Below are positions 1 to 8,246 of a stretch of DNA of 64,000 bases, in pieces. The DNA comes from Mumia sp. ZJ1417. Lineage in GTDB: Bacteria > Actinomycetota > Actinomycetes > Propionibacteriales > Nocardioidaceae. How positions within the stretch are numbered: position 1 is the stretch's first letter; every line of letters starts with the position of its first letter. The notes beneath the pieces were generated by a model. That model did no database searches and was not told the DNA's origin. It was given only the letters and a program-made list of their open reading frames with translations. The stretch lies in NCBI RefSeq assembly GCF_014127285.1, contig NZ_CP059901.1:3720001-3784000 (forward strand), given 5' to 3'. The position numbers and the translations under genes are program-made.

Positions 1-213
1 GCGCCCGGCTCGTCGGCGTGGTTCGCGGCGGGCCACCGCTCCCCCGAGCCCGCGCAGGCGCTCGCGCTCAGCAAGCTCGGCCTCGACCCGCTCCTCGACC
101 TCGACATGCGCCTCGGCGAGGGCAGCGGCGCGGTCGCCGCACTGCCGGTGCTGCGCTCGGCCGGGGCGCTGCTCGCCGAGATGTCGTTGCTCGCGGACGT
201 CCTGGGGTCGTGA
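1..213 (+). CDS. cobT: Nicotinate-nucleotide:dimethylbenzimidazole phosphoribosyltransferase, C-terminal end (partial)
   Basis: This is the last 70 codons of CobT, cut by the window edge and read in frame from base 1. CobT makes alpha-ribazole 5'-phosphate from dimethylbenzimidazole and nicotinate mononucleotide for the lower ligand of cobalamin. The visible segment contains the family's C-terminal signature GHRSPEP followed by [13 protein letters not shown]; the Glu in GEGSGA is the conserved catalytic base of the family. The stop codon overlaps the GTG start of cobS (GTGA), so the two are probably translationally coupled. The N-terminal part lies outside the window. Confidence 0.93.
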   Translation, partial: APGSSAWFAAGHRSPEPAQALALSKLGLDPLLDLDMRLGEGSGAVAALPVLRSAGALLAEMSLLADVLGS

Positions 214-998
214 CCGCAGGGGTGCGCCGCGGGGTGCTCCCCGACGGCGTCCTGCTCGCGGTCGGGACGTTCACGGTCTTCCCCGTGGCGCCGCCGTCGA
301 CGGTGGATCGGGCCCGTGCACGTGCGGCGATGCTGCTCGCGCCTCTCGCGGTGCTCCCGCTCGCGCTCGGCGTCGCGGCGGTCGTCGCGCTCGGCGACGC
401 GCTGGCCTGGCCCGCCGTGCTGACCGGCGCGCTCGGTGTCGGCACGCTCGCCGTCGGGACGCGGGTGCTGCACCTGGACGGACTCGCGGACACCGTCGAC
501 GGGCTCAGCGCCCCGTACGACCGCGAACGCCGGCTCGCGATCATGAAGTCGGGTGACGTCGGGCCCGCCGGCGTCGTTGCGCTCGTCCTCGCGCTGCTCG
601 TCCAGGCCGCAGTGCTCGGCGCCGTCGCCTCACGCCCGTACGGGTGGCTGCTCGCCGGTGTCCTCGTGTGCGTGTCGCGGGCCGTCGTCGTCGTCACGTG
701 CGCGACCCCTGTCCCCGCCGCCACGCCTGGCGGACTGGGTGCGGCCGTCGCCGGCTCCGTCCCGGTTCTGGCCGCCGTCGGCGTCGGCCTCGTCGGCGCC
801 GCTGTCCTCACGCTCGCACTCGCCGCGACCGGCGCACCGTGGTGGCAGGGGTTCGTCGCCGCGGCGGTGGCCGCGGCGGCCGTCGTGCTCCTCGTACGCC
901 GGGCGGTCACGCTCCTCGGCGGGATCACGGGCGACGTGATCGGTGCCGCGGTCGAGCTGGCCCTGGTCGCGCTCTGCGTCGTCACCGCGGCACGATGA
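210..998 (+). CDS. cobS: Adenosylcobinamide-GDP ribazoletransferase (cobalamin synthase)
   Basis: CobS joins adenosylcobinamide-GDP and alpha-ribazole(-phosphate) in the membrane, the last main step of cobalamin nucleotide-loop assembly. The 262-residue product is a polytopic membrane protein with several Ala/Val/Leu-rich helices. It carries the family motif [12 protein letters not shown] and, a little later, [15 protein letters not shown], which correspond to the conserved Asp-rich active-site region. I chose the GTG at 210 because it overlaps the cobT stop by four bases and gives a normal family length (about 250 residues). A GTG at 222 is the only other close start. The gene is transcribed towards cobU, which lies on the opposite strand. 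Confidence 0.93.
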   Translation: MTAGVRRGVLPDGVLLAVGTFTVFPVAPPSTVDRARARAAMLLAPLAVLPLALGVAAVVALGDALAWPAVLTGALGVGTLAVGTRVLHLDGLADTVDGLSAPYDRERRLAIMKSGDVGPAGVVALVLALLVQAAVLGAVASRPYGWLLAGVLVCVSRAVVVVTCATPVPAATPGGLGAAVAGSVPVLAAVGVGLVGAAVLTLALAATGAPWWQGFVAAAVAAAAVVLLVRRAVTLLGGITGDVIGAAVELALVALCVVTAAR

Positions 999-1010
999 GG
1001 CCGCGCGACC

Positions 1011-1544
1011 TCAGAGGTAGAGCACGCGCCCCGCGACGACCAGCGCAACCTCGTCCGAGCACTCTGCGACCCGCTGGTTCACGAGCCCGAGGACGTCGCG
1101 GAACACCCGGCCCGAGCGGTGCTCCGGCACCACGCCGAAGCCGACCTCATTGGTGACCGCCACGCTCAGGTGACGACGCGCGCACCACGCCTCGACGAGG
1201 CTGTCGATCTGCTTGCCGACCTCCGGTCGCCACTGCGCGTCCGGGGCGTCCCAGGCGCCGAGCTCGTCGAGCATCGCCGTCACCCACGTGCCGAGGCAAT
1301 CGACGATCACCGGGGTCGATGTGCCCTCGAGCGCGCTCGCGACGTCGGTGGTCTCCGTCGTCACCCACCCGTCCGGGCGGCGGCTCTGGTGGTCGGCGAC
1401 CCGCGCCGACCACTCGGGATCGCTCCCGTCCGGCGCCGGGCCCGGCGCGATGTAGGTAACCACCGGCTCTTGCTGGAGGAGCGACTCCGCGTACCGGGAC
1501 TTGCCCGACCGTACGCCTCCGGTCACCAGCACCCTGTGTCCCAT
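1011..1544 (-). CDS. cobU: Bifunctional adenosylcobinamide kinase / adenosylcobinamide-phosphate guanylyltransferase
   Basis: CobU phosphorylates adenosylcobinamide and then transfers GMP to it, giving adenosylcobinamide-GDP, the substrate of CobS. The 177-residue protein starts with the P-loop GGVRSGKS (residues about 8-15). It has DHQSRRPDGW, whose His is at the position of the guanylylated His of the family, then VDCLGTWV and the C-terminal ATNEVGFGVVPE-type segment and VVAGR. The ATG at 1544 places the P-loop at the usual distance from the N-terminus; the frame stays open upstream but with no homology-like sequence. It converges on cobS with a 12-base gap, so cobT/cobS and cobU are not one transcript. 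Confidence 0.93.
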   Translation of the reverse strand: MGHRVLVTGGVRSGKSRYAESLLQQEPVVTYIAPGPAPDGSDPEWSARVADHQSRRPDGWVTTETTDVASALEGTSTPVIVDCLGTWVTAMLDELGAWDAPDAQWRPEVGKQIDSLVEAWCARRHLSVAVTNEVGFGVVPEHRSGRVFRDVLGLVNQRVAECSDEVALVVAGRVLYL

Positions 1545-1677
1545 GTCCGCCCCTCTCGCCCTGAAGGTCGTCCGTGCGTCACGCGCCGACGGCGCTCCTC
1601 CGCAGCCTTGCACGTCGGCCCGCGCGACGCGAGCCTGACCCCGCGACACGGACCGACCGGGCCGATACGGTGCGGAG

Positions 1678-2115
1678 ATGAGCAGGAACCGTCGCGGAGT
1701 GATCATCGGCGCGCTGCTGGGCGCCGCGCTCCTCGCAGCAGTCGCGATCGCAGGGACGTGGTGGGTCATGGACGACGCCGATGCCGACGAGTTCTCCGGC
1801 GAGTGCGCCCGGATCACATACGACGGCCGTTCCTACTACTCGGTCGGTCGGCCGGTCTCCCGCGACGACCTGGTCACCCCAGACGACCCGCTGAACGCCG
1901 GCGAGGGGCCGCGCAGCTGCGATCCGGGCGCGATGGAGACGCTGGAGTTCCGGCCGGCGGGCGTCCGTCACATCCCGGGCGTTGATCCGACCGAGGCCGT
2001 CGTGGCCCGGTACGACCTGACCGACGGGCGCGAGGCGCTGTACGTCGCCGACCGCGACTACGCCCGTACGGGCGAGCTCCCCGACGACCTCGCCGAGGCG
2101 CTCGGCTCGTCATGA
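1678..2115 (+). CDS. Membrane-anchored hypothetical protein
   Basis: I do not recognise the family. The 145-residue product has a short basic N-terminus (MSRNRRG) followed by one hydrophobic helix at about residues 8-30, so it is probably anchored in the membrane with an outside domain. That domain is acidic and holds two Cys (in GECAR and RSCDP) that could form a disulfide. A GGAG-like ribosome site precedes the ATG. The stop overlaps the ATG of the lipoprotein gene that follows (ATGA), so both are probably made together as an exported pair. No catalytic motif is visible. Confidence 0.75.
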   Translation: MSRNRRGVIIGALLGAALLAAVAIAGTWWVMDDADADEFSGECARITYDGRSYYSVGRPVSRDDLVTPDDPLNAGEGPRSCDPGAMETLEFRPAGVRHIPGVDPTEAVVARYDLTDGREALYVADRDYARTGELPDDLAEALGSS

Positions 2116-3314
2116 CCGAGCCGGGCGGCTGGCGGCGACCGGCGGTCGTGATCGTCGGGCTGGGCGTCCTCCTCGGCTGCTCGTCGGCCGCCGACCTTGC
2201 GGGCGACCGCACCACCTCCCCCACCCCGACCACCCCGACCGCCACGCCGTCGACCGCCACGCCGCCGCCCCGTGCGCTGCCGGGCGGCTGGCAGGCCGAG
2301 GCCCTGCCCGGGCGGCTGCGACCCGTGGTCATCACCACCGACGGCAGCCGCCTCGTCGTCGGTGGAGGCGCGGGCATCGGCGACGACGCCGAGCCGCGCC
2401 TGCTCGTACGGGGCGGCGACGGGTGGGAGGACGTGCCGCTCACGCCGCGGACCGGGTACGGAGAGATCGCCTCCCTCGTCGAGCTCGCGGTCGCCCCGAG
2501 CGGCAGGGTCGTCGCGCTCGGCAACGCCACCGGAGGCGCCCATCTGATGCCGCGCTGGACCGCGTGGTCGGGCACGCTGGAAGCGGTGACGGAGACGCCG
2601 CAGGTGTTCGAGACGTTCGGCGGTCCGTCGGCGGGCGGACTCGCGGGCGTCGCCTCAGCCCCGGTCGCGACGGTGATCGGCAGCTGGGCGACCTCGTCCC
2701 AGCAGCTGTCGCCCGCGGTGTGGCACGAGGATGCCGGGCGATGGCTCCGCCGTACGGACGTCGACGCCTTCGCGGACCGGGGCGGAGTCCAGGCGCTCCC
2801 GACGGCGGTGGCCGCCACCCGCACTCAGGTCGTGGTCGTGGGCACCGAGACGATCACCACCGCCACGAGCACGCGACAGACCGCCGTGGCGTGGCGTACC
2901 CGCGACCTCCAGCGATGGGACCGGCTCGCGCTGGCCGCAGGCGCCCGCGTCTCCAGCGGGGCGACGGACCTCGCCTGCGGACCGGACGCCTGCGTCGTCG
3001 CCGGCTGGGTCGGCGACCGGCTGTCCGCGTGGCGGGTCGACGCGCAGGCCGTGCGGCGTCTCCGGCTGCCGCGTGTCGCGGTCGAGGCGTACGTGGCGCG
3101 GCCGCGCGCGGCGTACGACGGGACCTGCATCGCCGTGGCCGCAGGGCAGGAGTCGCGCGACCTCGTCTCGTCCGCCGACGGGGTGCGCTGGAGGTCGACG
3201 CCGGTCCCCCAGGCCAAGGTCACCGACCTCGCGGTCGTCAGTCGGCGGCTGTACGCGCTCGCACCCGCGGGCGCGACGCCGCTGGTCTCGCGGGACGACG
3301 CGTGCGCGAGGTGA
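2112..3314 (+). CDS. Putative exported lipoprotein
   Basis: The 400-residue product begins with a lipoprotein signal peptide: RR at 8-9, a hydrophobic stretch, and lipobox LLGC with Cys23 as the predicted lipidation site. A Ser/Thr/Pro-rich linker at about residues 35-57 follows. The remaining 340 residues contain repeated short hydrophobic strands separated by Gly/Asp turns and segments such as VVGTETITTATS and CVVAGWVG. This pattern suggests a beta-propeller-like or other all-beta surface domain, but I do not recognise a named family. Its start overlaps the stop of the preceding membrane-anchored protein. Confidence 0.75.
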   Translation: MTEPGGWRRPAVVIVGLGVLLGCSSAADLAGDRTTSPTPTTPTATPSTATPPPRALPGGWQAEALPGRLRPVVITTDGSRLVVGGGAGIGDDAEPRLLVRGGDGWEDVPLTPRTGYGEIASLVELAVAPSGRVVALGNATGGAHLMPRWTAWSGTLEAVTETPQVFETFGGPSAGGLAGVASAPVATVIGSWATSSQQLSPAVWHEDAGRWLRRTDVDAFADRGGVQALPTAVAATRTQVVVVGTETITTATSTRQTAVAWRTRDLQRWDRLALAAGARVSSGATDLACGPDACVVAGWVGDRLSAWRVDAQAVRRLRLPRVAVEAYVARPRAAYDGTCIAVAAGQESRDLVSSADGVRWRSTPVPQAKVTDLAVVSRRLYALAPAGATPLVSRDDACAR

Positions 3315-3403
3315 GGTGACGACCTCTCAGGCCGGGATCCCCACGACCTCGCGCGAGCCCTCGACGTCGACGCGCGACCCGGTCGCGACCCGGGGTGACC
3401 CCA

Positions 3404-3462
3404 CGATTTGACGGGTTCTCCACCGCATCGCGGGCAGAAAGGGTGGAAAAGGCGTCAAATCG
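3404..3462. repeat. Imperfect inverted repeat between convergent genes (terminator-like dyad A)
   Basis: The outer arms CGATTTGACG (3404-3413) and CGTCAAATCG (3453-3462) pair perfectly. Inner arms TTCTCCACC and GGTGGAAAA pair with one mismatch. It lies between the convergent lipoprotein and sirtuin genes, so it can act as a bidirectional terminator. The inner part (TTCTCCACC - loop - GGGTGGA) recurs in a second dyad at 26077-26162, so this may be one member of a repeat family. Confidence 0.6.
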
Positions 3463-3476
3463 CGGGGCGGACGCGG

Positions 3477-4334
3477 TCACGCCGGGGCGAGTGCCTCGGC
3501 CAGCGGGACCAGCGTCTCGGCGCACCCGGCGTCGACCTTGAGCGTCGCGAGCTCGTCGCCGCGCGTCATCCCACGGTTCACGATCACCACCGGCGTCCCG
3601 GCCTTCGCCGCCTGGCGAACGAACCGCAGGCCCGACATCACCTGCAGCGACGACCCCACCACGAGGAGCGCGCCGGCGTCGTCGACGAAGGCACGGCACT
3701 GCTCCACCCGCGGCTTCGGGACGTTCTCCCCGAAGAACACCACGTCCGGCTTCAGCCTCCCGCCGCACCGCTCGCACGGGGCGACGACGAACCCGCTCGT
3801 CTCCTCGAGGACGGCGTCGCCGTCGGGCGCGATCGCGTGCGCCCCCTCCCCGTACCCGGGGTTCAGTGCTTCCAGCCGCTCGTGCAGCGCGAGCCGCGAC
3901 GTGCGGTCGCCGCAGTCGAGGCAGACGACGTCGGCAATCCGCCCGTGGAGCGTGACGAGCGCGTCCTGCCCCGCGGCCTCGTGGAGCCCGTCGACGTTCT
4001 GCGTGATGACGGCCGACACGACACCGGCGTCCTCGAGCGCGACGAGCGCGTGGTGCGCCGCATTCGGCGCGGCGCCGGTCATGTGGCGCCACCCGACGTG
4101 TGCGCGTGCCCAGTAGCGCTGCTGCGCGTGCGGGGTCGCCACGAACTCCTGGTACGTCATCGGCTGGCGTGGCACGGAGTCCGGGCCGCGGTAGTCAGGG
4201 ATGCCCGAGTCGGTGCTGATCCCGGCCCCGGTCAGCACGACGACGCGGCGCCCGGCCAGCAGCGTACGGGCCTCGGCGAGGGCGGGAGCGGGGGTCAGGG
4301 TGTCCACCCTTCGAGGGTACGAGGCCGGGCACAC
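3477..4334 (-). CDS. cobB: Sir2-family NAD-dependent protein deacylase
   Basis: Sirtuins remove acyl groups from lysine side chains using NAD, often on acyl-CoA synthetases and other metabolic enzymes. The 285-residue protein has the full motif set: GAGISTDSGIPDYRG at about 36-50, TQNVDGLHE at about 111-119, the catalytic His130 in TLHGR, and two zinc-binding Cys pairs (Cys138/Cys141 and Cys187/Cys190, CERC). NAD-site segments VVGSSLQV and VIVNRG follow. The GTG at 4334 has GGAG six bases upstream; a GTG at 4307 is an alternative start. It is divergent from the lytic transglycosylase gene, with only 26 bases between the two starts. Confidence 0.92.
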   Translation of the reverse strand: MCPASYPRRVDTLTPAPALAEARTLLAGRRVVVLTGAGISTDSGIPDYRGPDSVPRQPMTYQEFVATPHAQQRYWARAHVGWRHMTGAAPNAAHHALVALEDAGVVSAVITQNVDGLHEAAGQDALVTLHGRIADVVCLDCGDRTSRLALHERLEALNPGYGEGAHAIAPDGDAVLEETSGFVVAPCERCGGRLKPDVVFFGENVPKPRVEQCRAFVDDAGALLVVGSSLQVMSGLRFVRQAAKAGTPVVIVNRGMTRGDELATLKVDAGCAETLVPLAEALAPA

Positions 4335-4360
4335 CGCGCTCTCCGTCTACGCTGGCGGGC

Positions 4361-5161
4361 GTGAGCGACCGGGTCTGGACGAGCAAGGGTGTCGTGATCC
4401 CGGCTGTCCTGAGCCTCGCGTGCGCCTCGGCAGGCCTCCTGGCCTGGGCGGGCGCGAGCGCCGGGGCCCAGGTCAGCGAGGCGAGCGTCACGACTCTCGA
4501 GGCGCCGAGCATCGCGACCGACGCGCCCGCTCAGCCTCTTGTCACGCCCTATCTCGCGGCGACGTCGCTCGACTCCGGTGTCGGGACATCCGGCTCGGGA
4601 GTCGCTCGCGCCTGGGTGTCGGACATGGCCGCCCGTACGGGGATCGGCGACGTCGCCCTTGCCGCGTACGCCGGCGCCGCGCTCCGGATCGGCACGGAAC
4701 AACCCACCTGCACCCTCGGATGGACCACGCTGGCCGCCATCGGCTGGGTCGAGTCGCAGCACGGCACGATCGACGGCAACGCACTGCTGCCCGACGGCAC
4801 CACCCGTACCCCGATCCTCGGCCCCGCGCTCGACGGCGGCGACGGCGTCGGCGCCCACCGGGCCCAGAGCGAGGACACCGCCGCCCACGGCAACGCCGAG
4901 TGGGACCAGGCCGTCGGCCCGATGCAGTTCATCGGCTCCACGTGGCGCCGGTGGGGTGCTGACGGCGACGACGACGGACGCACCGACCGTACGGACATCG
5001 ACGACGCCGCGTACGCCGCGGCCCGCTACCTGTGCGCGGACGGACACGACCTGGCCACAGGCCCGGGGTGGACTGCCGCCGTCAGGTCGTACAACCACTC
5101 CGACGCCTACGTCGCCTCGGTGCTCGCCACCGCCGACGACTACGGCGCACGCGTGGGCTGA
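4361..5161 (+). CDS. Secreted lytic transglycosylase-like protein
   Basis: The 266-residue product has an N-terminal signal peptide or anchor (hydrophobic residues about 11-35, ending in Ala-rich sequence). It then has a lysozyme-like domain of the bacterial lytic transglycosylase (SLT/MltB-like) kind. The segment IGWVESQHG carries the predicted catalytic Glu, and AVGPMQFIGSTWRRWG matches the conserved GxMQF(I/M)xxTW region. YLCADGHDL and RSYNHSDAYV come near the end, as in the family. Such enzymes cleave peptidoglycan glycan strands to form anhydro-muropeptides during growth or division. The start is GTG at 4361. No cell-wall-binding repeat is visible. Confidence 0.85.
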   Translation: MSDRVWTSKGVVIPAVLSLACASAGLLAWAGASAGAQVSEASVTTLEAPSIATDAPAQPLVTPYLAATSLDSGVGTSGSGVARAWVSDMAARTGIGDVALAAYAGAALRIGTEQPTCTLGWTTLAAIGWVESQHGTIDGNALLPDGTTRTPILGPALDGGDGVGAHRAQSEDTAAHGNAEWDQAVGPMQFIGSTWRRWGADGDDDGRTDRTDIDDAAYAAARYLCADGHDLATGPGWTAAVRSYNHSDAYVASVLATADDYGARVG

Positions 5162-5179
5162 CGCGTACGACCAGGGTCG

Positions 5180-5262
5180 GGTACCCCAGCGAACCTCAGG
5201 ACACCCGACGGTGCACAGTCGGGGAAGGGTGCGTTCGCTGGGGTACCCCAGCGAACGCACCC
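5180..5262. repeat. Nested palindromic element: a 36-bp perfect palindrome plus a third half-copy
   Basis: Bases 5227-5262 are a perfect palindrome with 17-bp arms (left arm GGGTGCGTTCGCTGGGG) around a central TA. A further copy of its right half, GGTACCCCAGCGAAC, lies at 5180-5194, separated by 32 bases. It can therefore pair with the left arm of the palindrome in an alternative structure. The element fills the space between the convergent transglycosylase and MMPL genes. A terminator role is plausible, but there is no U-tract, and the DNA symmetry would also suit a protein-binding or cruciform site. Confidence 0.7.
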
Positions 5263-5281
5263 TCGACCGACGCAGGTGACG

Positions 5282-7498
5282 TCAGCGCGTTCCGGCCTCG
5301 ACCGGCTCCTTCGACTCCTGGGCCTCCAGGCGCTTCGTGAGCTGGTCGCCCTCGATGTCGAGGTTCGGGATCAGCCTGTCGAGCCACTTCGGCAGCCACC
5401 ACGCCGACTTGCCGACGATCGCCATGAACGCTGGGATCAGCGTCATGCGGACCAGGAACGCGTCGACGAGGATGCCGAACGCCAACCCGAAGCCGATCGG
5501 CTTGATCATCGCCATGTCGCTGATGATGAAGCTGCCGAACACCGAGATCATGATGATCGCGGCCGCGGTGACGACACGGGCGCTGTGGCTGAACCCCGTG
5601 ACCACCGACGCCTGCGCGTCACCGGTGTGGACGAACTCCTCACGCATCCGCGACACCAGGAACACCTGGTAGTCCATCGCCAGGCCGAACAGGATGCCCA
5701 CCATGAGCAGCGGCAGGATGCTGATGATCGGTCCCGGGGTGTCCACACCGAAGAGCTCCGACAGCCAGCCCCACTGGAAGACCGCCACGGTCGCACCGAT
5801 CGCCATGCCGATGGTCAGCAGGAAGCCGACCACCGCCGACAGCGGCACCAGGAGCGAGCGGAACACCAAGATCAGCAGGATGAACGCCAGCCCGACCACG
5901 AGCGCGAGGTAGACCGGCAGGGCGTCAGCGAGCTTCTCCGACACGTCCACCGACACGGCTGTCTGGCCACTGACCAGGACCTCGGCACCGGTGTCGTCCT
6001 GGATGCCTCCCACCGCGTCACGGATCTCGGCGACCAGGTCCTGCGTCGCGGCGTCTGCAGGGCCGCTCTCCGGGATCACGGTGATCGTGGCGAGGTCGGC
6101 GTCAGGGATCACCTGGCCGGGAACGACCGCGGCGACATCGGTGTCGATGCCCTCGATCGCCTCGGTGGTCTGGCTGACGGCGGCCTCCGCGTCCGCGGCG
6201 TCGCGGGTGTCCACCACGACCAGAAGCGGGCCGTTCGCCCCGGCGCCGAAGCTGTCGGCGATGAGGTCGTACGCCTTGCGCTGGGTGGTGTCCGTCGCTG
6301 CGGTGCCGTCGTCGGGCAGGGACTCCTCCAGCGACATCACCGGGATCGACGCGATCGCGGCGACCAGCACCCCGAGCACCGCGACGATCCACTTGCGCCG
6401 CGAGACGAAGCCGGCCCAGCGGTGCCCCATCGCGGGCTTGTCGGAGTGGTCGTCGGCTTCGGGGTCGTGCTGGCGCAGGCCCGGGATCTTGCCCTTGATG
6501 ATGCGCTTCTTCGCGAAGCCGAACAGCGCCGGGAGCAGCGTGAGCGCGATGAGGACGGCGATCGCGACGGTGGCGGCAGCAGCGAGGCCCATCTCCGTGA
6601 GGATCGAGATGTTGACGACCGACAGGCCGACCAGCGCGATCACGACGGTGAGGCCGGCGAAGACCACGGCACTGCCGGCGGTGCCGACCGCGCGACCTGT
6701 CGCCTCCTCGGGGTCACGGCCGATCATCACCTCGTGGCGGTAGCGCGACACGATGAACAGCGCGTAGTCGATGCCGACCGCGAGGCCGAGCATCGTCGCG
6801 AGGATCGGCGTCGTCGAACCCAGCGACATGAAGCCCGTGAGCGTGGTGATGCCCGCGATGCCGATCCCCACGCCGATCAAGGCCGTGAGCAGCGGCATGC
6901 CGGCGGCGATCAGTGACCCGAAGGTGAAGATGAGGACCACGAGCGCGACGACGACACCAATCGCCTCCGACGCCCCCGTCTCCGGGATCTCCATGAGCGC
7001 GTCGCCGCCGATCTCGACCGTCATCCCGGCCTCGCGTCCGGCTTCGGGCGCCTCCTCGAGCGCCTCGACCTGGGCCTCGCTGAGGTCGACCGACTGCGTG
7101 TCGTACGTGATGGTCGTGTAGGCGACGGTCTCGTCCGGCGAGATCTGCTTCGCCTCGAACGGGTCGACGGCGTTGATCACGCCCTCCTCGGCGCCCAGTG
7201 ACTCGACCGTCTCGCCGATCACGCCGGCGTACTCCGGATCGGTGACCTTCGAGCCCTCCGGCGCCTGGAAGACGATGCGCGCTGTGGCACCGTCCGCGGC
7301 CGCGTCGGGGTTGCGTTCCTTCATCAGGTCGAACGCCTCGACGGACTCCAGGCCCGGCATCGAGAAGTTGTCGGAGGTCTTGCCGGACAGCGTCGCCGCG
7401 CCGGTGCCGGCGAGGATGAGCGCGATCAACCAGGCGGCGAGGACGCCCTTGCGGTGACGGAACGCCCACCGTCCGAGGCGGTAGAGGTACCAGGACAC
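5282..7498 (-). CDS. MMPL-family RND transporter
   Basis: MMPL proteins are proton-driven inner-membrane exporters of lipids, siderophores or drugs in actinobacteria. The 738-residue product shows the two-fold RND plan: a helix after the basic N-terminus, a roughly 150-residue outside domain, five helices, then a second similar half. Paired motifs with the conserved Asp-Tyr are GIDYALFIVSRYRHE in half one and GLAMDYQVFLVSRMREE in half two, which supply proton-relay residues. I chose the GTG at 7498 because AGGAG lies six bases upstream; the frame stays open further upstream. It follows a TetR gene on the same strand by 41 bases and is probably repressed by it. Confidence 0.92.
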   Translation of the reverse strand: MSWYLYRLGRWAFRHRKGVLAAWLIALILAGTGAATLSGKTSDNFSMPGLESVEAFDLMKERNPDAAADGATARIVFQAPEGSKVTDPEYAGVIGETVESLGAEEGVINAVDPFEAKQISPDETVAYTTITYDTQSVDLSEAQVEALEEAPEAGREAGMTVEIGGDALMEIPETGASEAIGVVVALVVLIFTFGSLIAAGMPLLTALIGVGIGIAGITTLTGFMSLGSTTPILATMLGLAVGIDYALFIVSRYRHEVMIGRDPEEATGRAVGTAGSAVVFAGLTVVIALVGLSVVNISILTEMGLAAAATVAIAVLIALTLLPALFGFAKKRIIKGKIPGLRQHDPEADDHSDKPAMGHRWAGFVSRRKWIVAVLGVLVAAIASIPVMSLEESLPDDGTAATDTTQRKAYDLIADSFGAGANGPLLVVVDTRDAADAEAAVSQTTEAIEGIDTDVAAVVPGQVIPDADLATITVIPESGPADAATQDLVAEIRDAVGGIQDDTGAEVLVSGQTAVSVDVSEKLADALPVYLALVVGLAFILLILVFRSLLVPLSAVVGFLLTIGMAIGATVAVFQWGWLSELFGVDTPGPIISILPLLMVGILFGLAMDYQVFLVSRMREEFVHTGDAQASVVTGFSHSARVVTAAAIIMISVFGSFIISDMAMIKPIGFGLAFGILVDAFLVRMTLIPAFMAIVGKSAWWLPKWLDRLIPNLDIEGDQLTKRLEAQESKEPVEAGTR

Positions 7499-7539
7499 GG
7501 TGTCTCCTGTGGGTCGTGCGCCCGCGGGCGCGTGGTGGG

Positions 7540-8121
7540 TCAGGGGGTGGGAGAGGTAACGCCGAGCGCCGGCAGCAGCACGGCGTCGAGGATCTCGACG
7601 AAGAAGTCGGGTCCGCACTGCTCGTTGGTGAGTGCGTCACGGAGGATCGCCGGCCCGATGAGGACCGGGACGACCAGCGGGATAGCGGGGTTGTCGGCCC
7701 TCACCTCGCCGCGTGCGATGGCGCGGTCGACGACCGTGGCGACGACCTGCACCCGCGACGCGACCACGCGGTCGCTGAACGACTGCGCGAGGGACGGGTG
7801 CGTCTTGCAGGCGTGGAGGATCGCGCCGGCAAGCGCGATGTCCGGGTCCTCGTCGCGCGGCAGCGCCTCGATGAGCGCGAGGAGGTCACCGCGCAGAGAG
7901 CCGGTGTCGACGCTCTGAGGCACCACCGGCGCATCGGCGTCGATCGCCGCGATGACCAGGGCTTCCTTGCTCCCCCACTGCCGGTAGAGCGTGGCCTTGC
8001 TGGAGCGCGTGTGCTCGGCGACCTTGTCCATCGTCAGCTTGTCGTAGCCGACCTCGGCCAGCAGGCGCAGCGTGGCGGCGTACAGCTCGTCCGTGCGCTC
8101 GGGGGTCAGTCGACTGCTCAC
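7540..8121 (-). CDS. TetR-family transcriptional repressor
   Basis: The N-terminal half has the TetR helix-turn-helix: AATLRLLAEVGYDKLTMDKV, then HTRSSKATLYRQWGSK, ending near residue 60. The remaining 130 residues form a variable ligand-binding domain. I chose the GTG at 8121 because an AGGAG lies ten bases upstream (about 193 residues). A TTG at 8142 would add seven residues but has no ribosome site and lies close to the palindrome at 8147-8163. The gene is directly upstream of the MMPL exporter on the same strand, and the operator lies just upstream of it. This suggests autoregulation and control of export, perhaps also of the divergent acyl-CoA oxidase gene. Confidence 0.9.
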   Translation of the reverse strand: MSSRLTPERTDELYAATLRLLAEVGYDKLTMDKVAEHTRSSKATLYRQWGSKEALVIAAIDADAPVVPQSVDTGSLRGDLLALIEALPRDEDPDIALAGAILHACKTHPSLAQSFSDRVVASRVQVVATVVDRAIARGEVRADNPAIPLVVPVLIGPAILRDALTNEQCGPDFFVEILDAVLLPALGVTSPTP

Positions 8122-8146
8122 GCGGTACGGGCTCCTGCTCAATCGA

Positions 8147-8163
8147 AACGAAACGGTTTCGTT
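8147..8163. promoter_or_regulatory. Probable TetR operator
   Basis: A perfect inverted repeat, arms AACGAAAC and GTTTCGTT around a single G, lies between the TetR gene and the divergent acyl-CoA oxidase gene. It is 25 bases upstream of the chosen TetR start. Length and placement are typical of an autoregulated TetR operator. Binding is inferred. Confidence 0.7.
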
Positions 8164-8246
8164 CTGATGTTAGGTCGGGCCTCGCCAGAACCGCAGCGCC
8201 CTGGACGTGGCCTCGCTCACACCGCGACGCCAGGTAGCGTCGGGGT

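Noticed and set aside
1-1560. Cobalamin riboswitch near the cob genes
   Set aside because: The cobT start is outside the window, and the gap before cobU shows no B12-box-like sequence.
5276-6916. A 546-codon open frame opposite the MMPL gene
   Set aside because: It is rich in Asp, Arg and His with no recognisable motif, as expected of an antisense shadow of a membrane protein gene.
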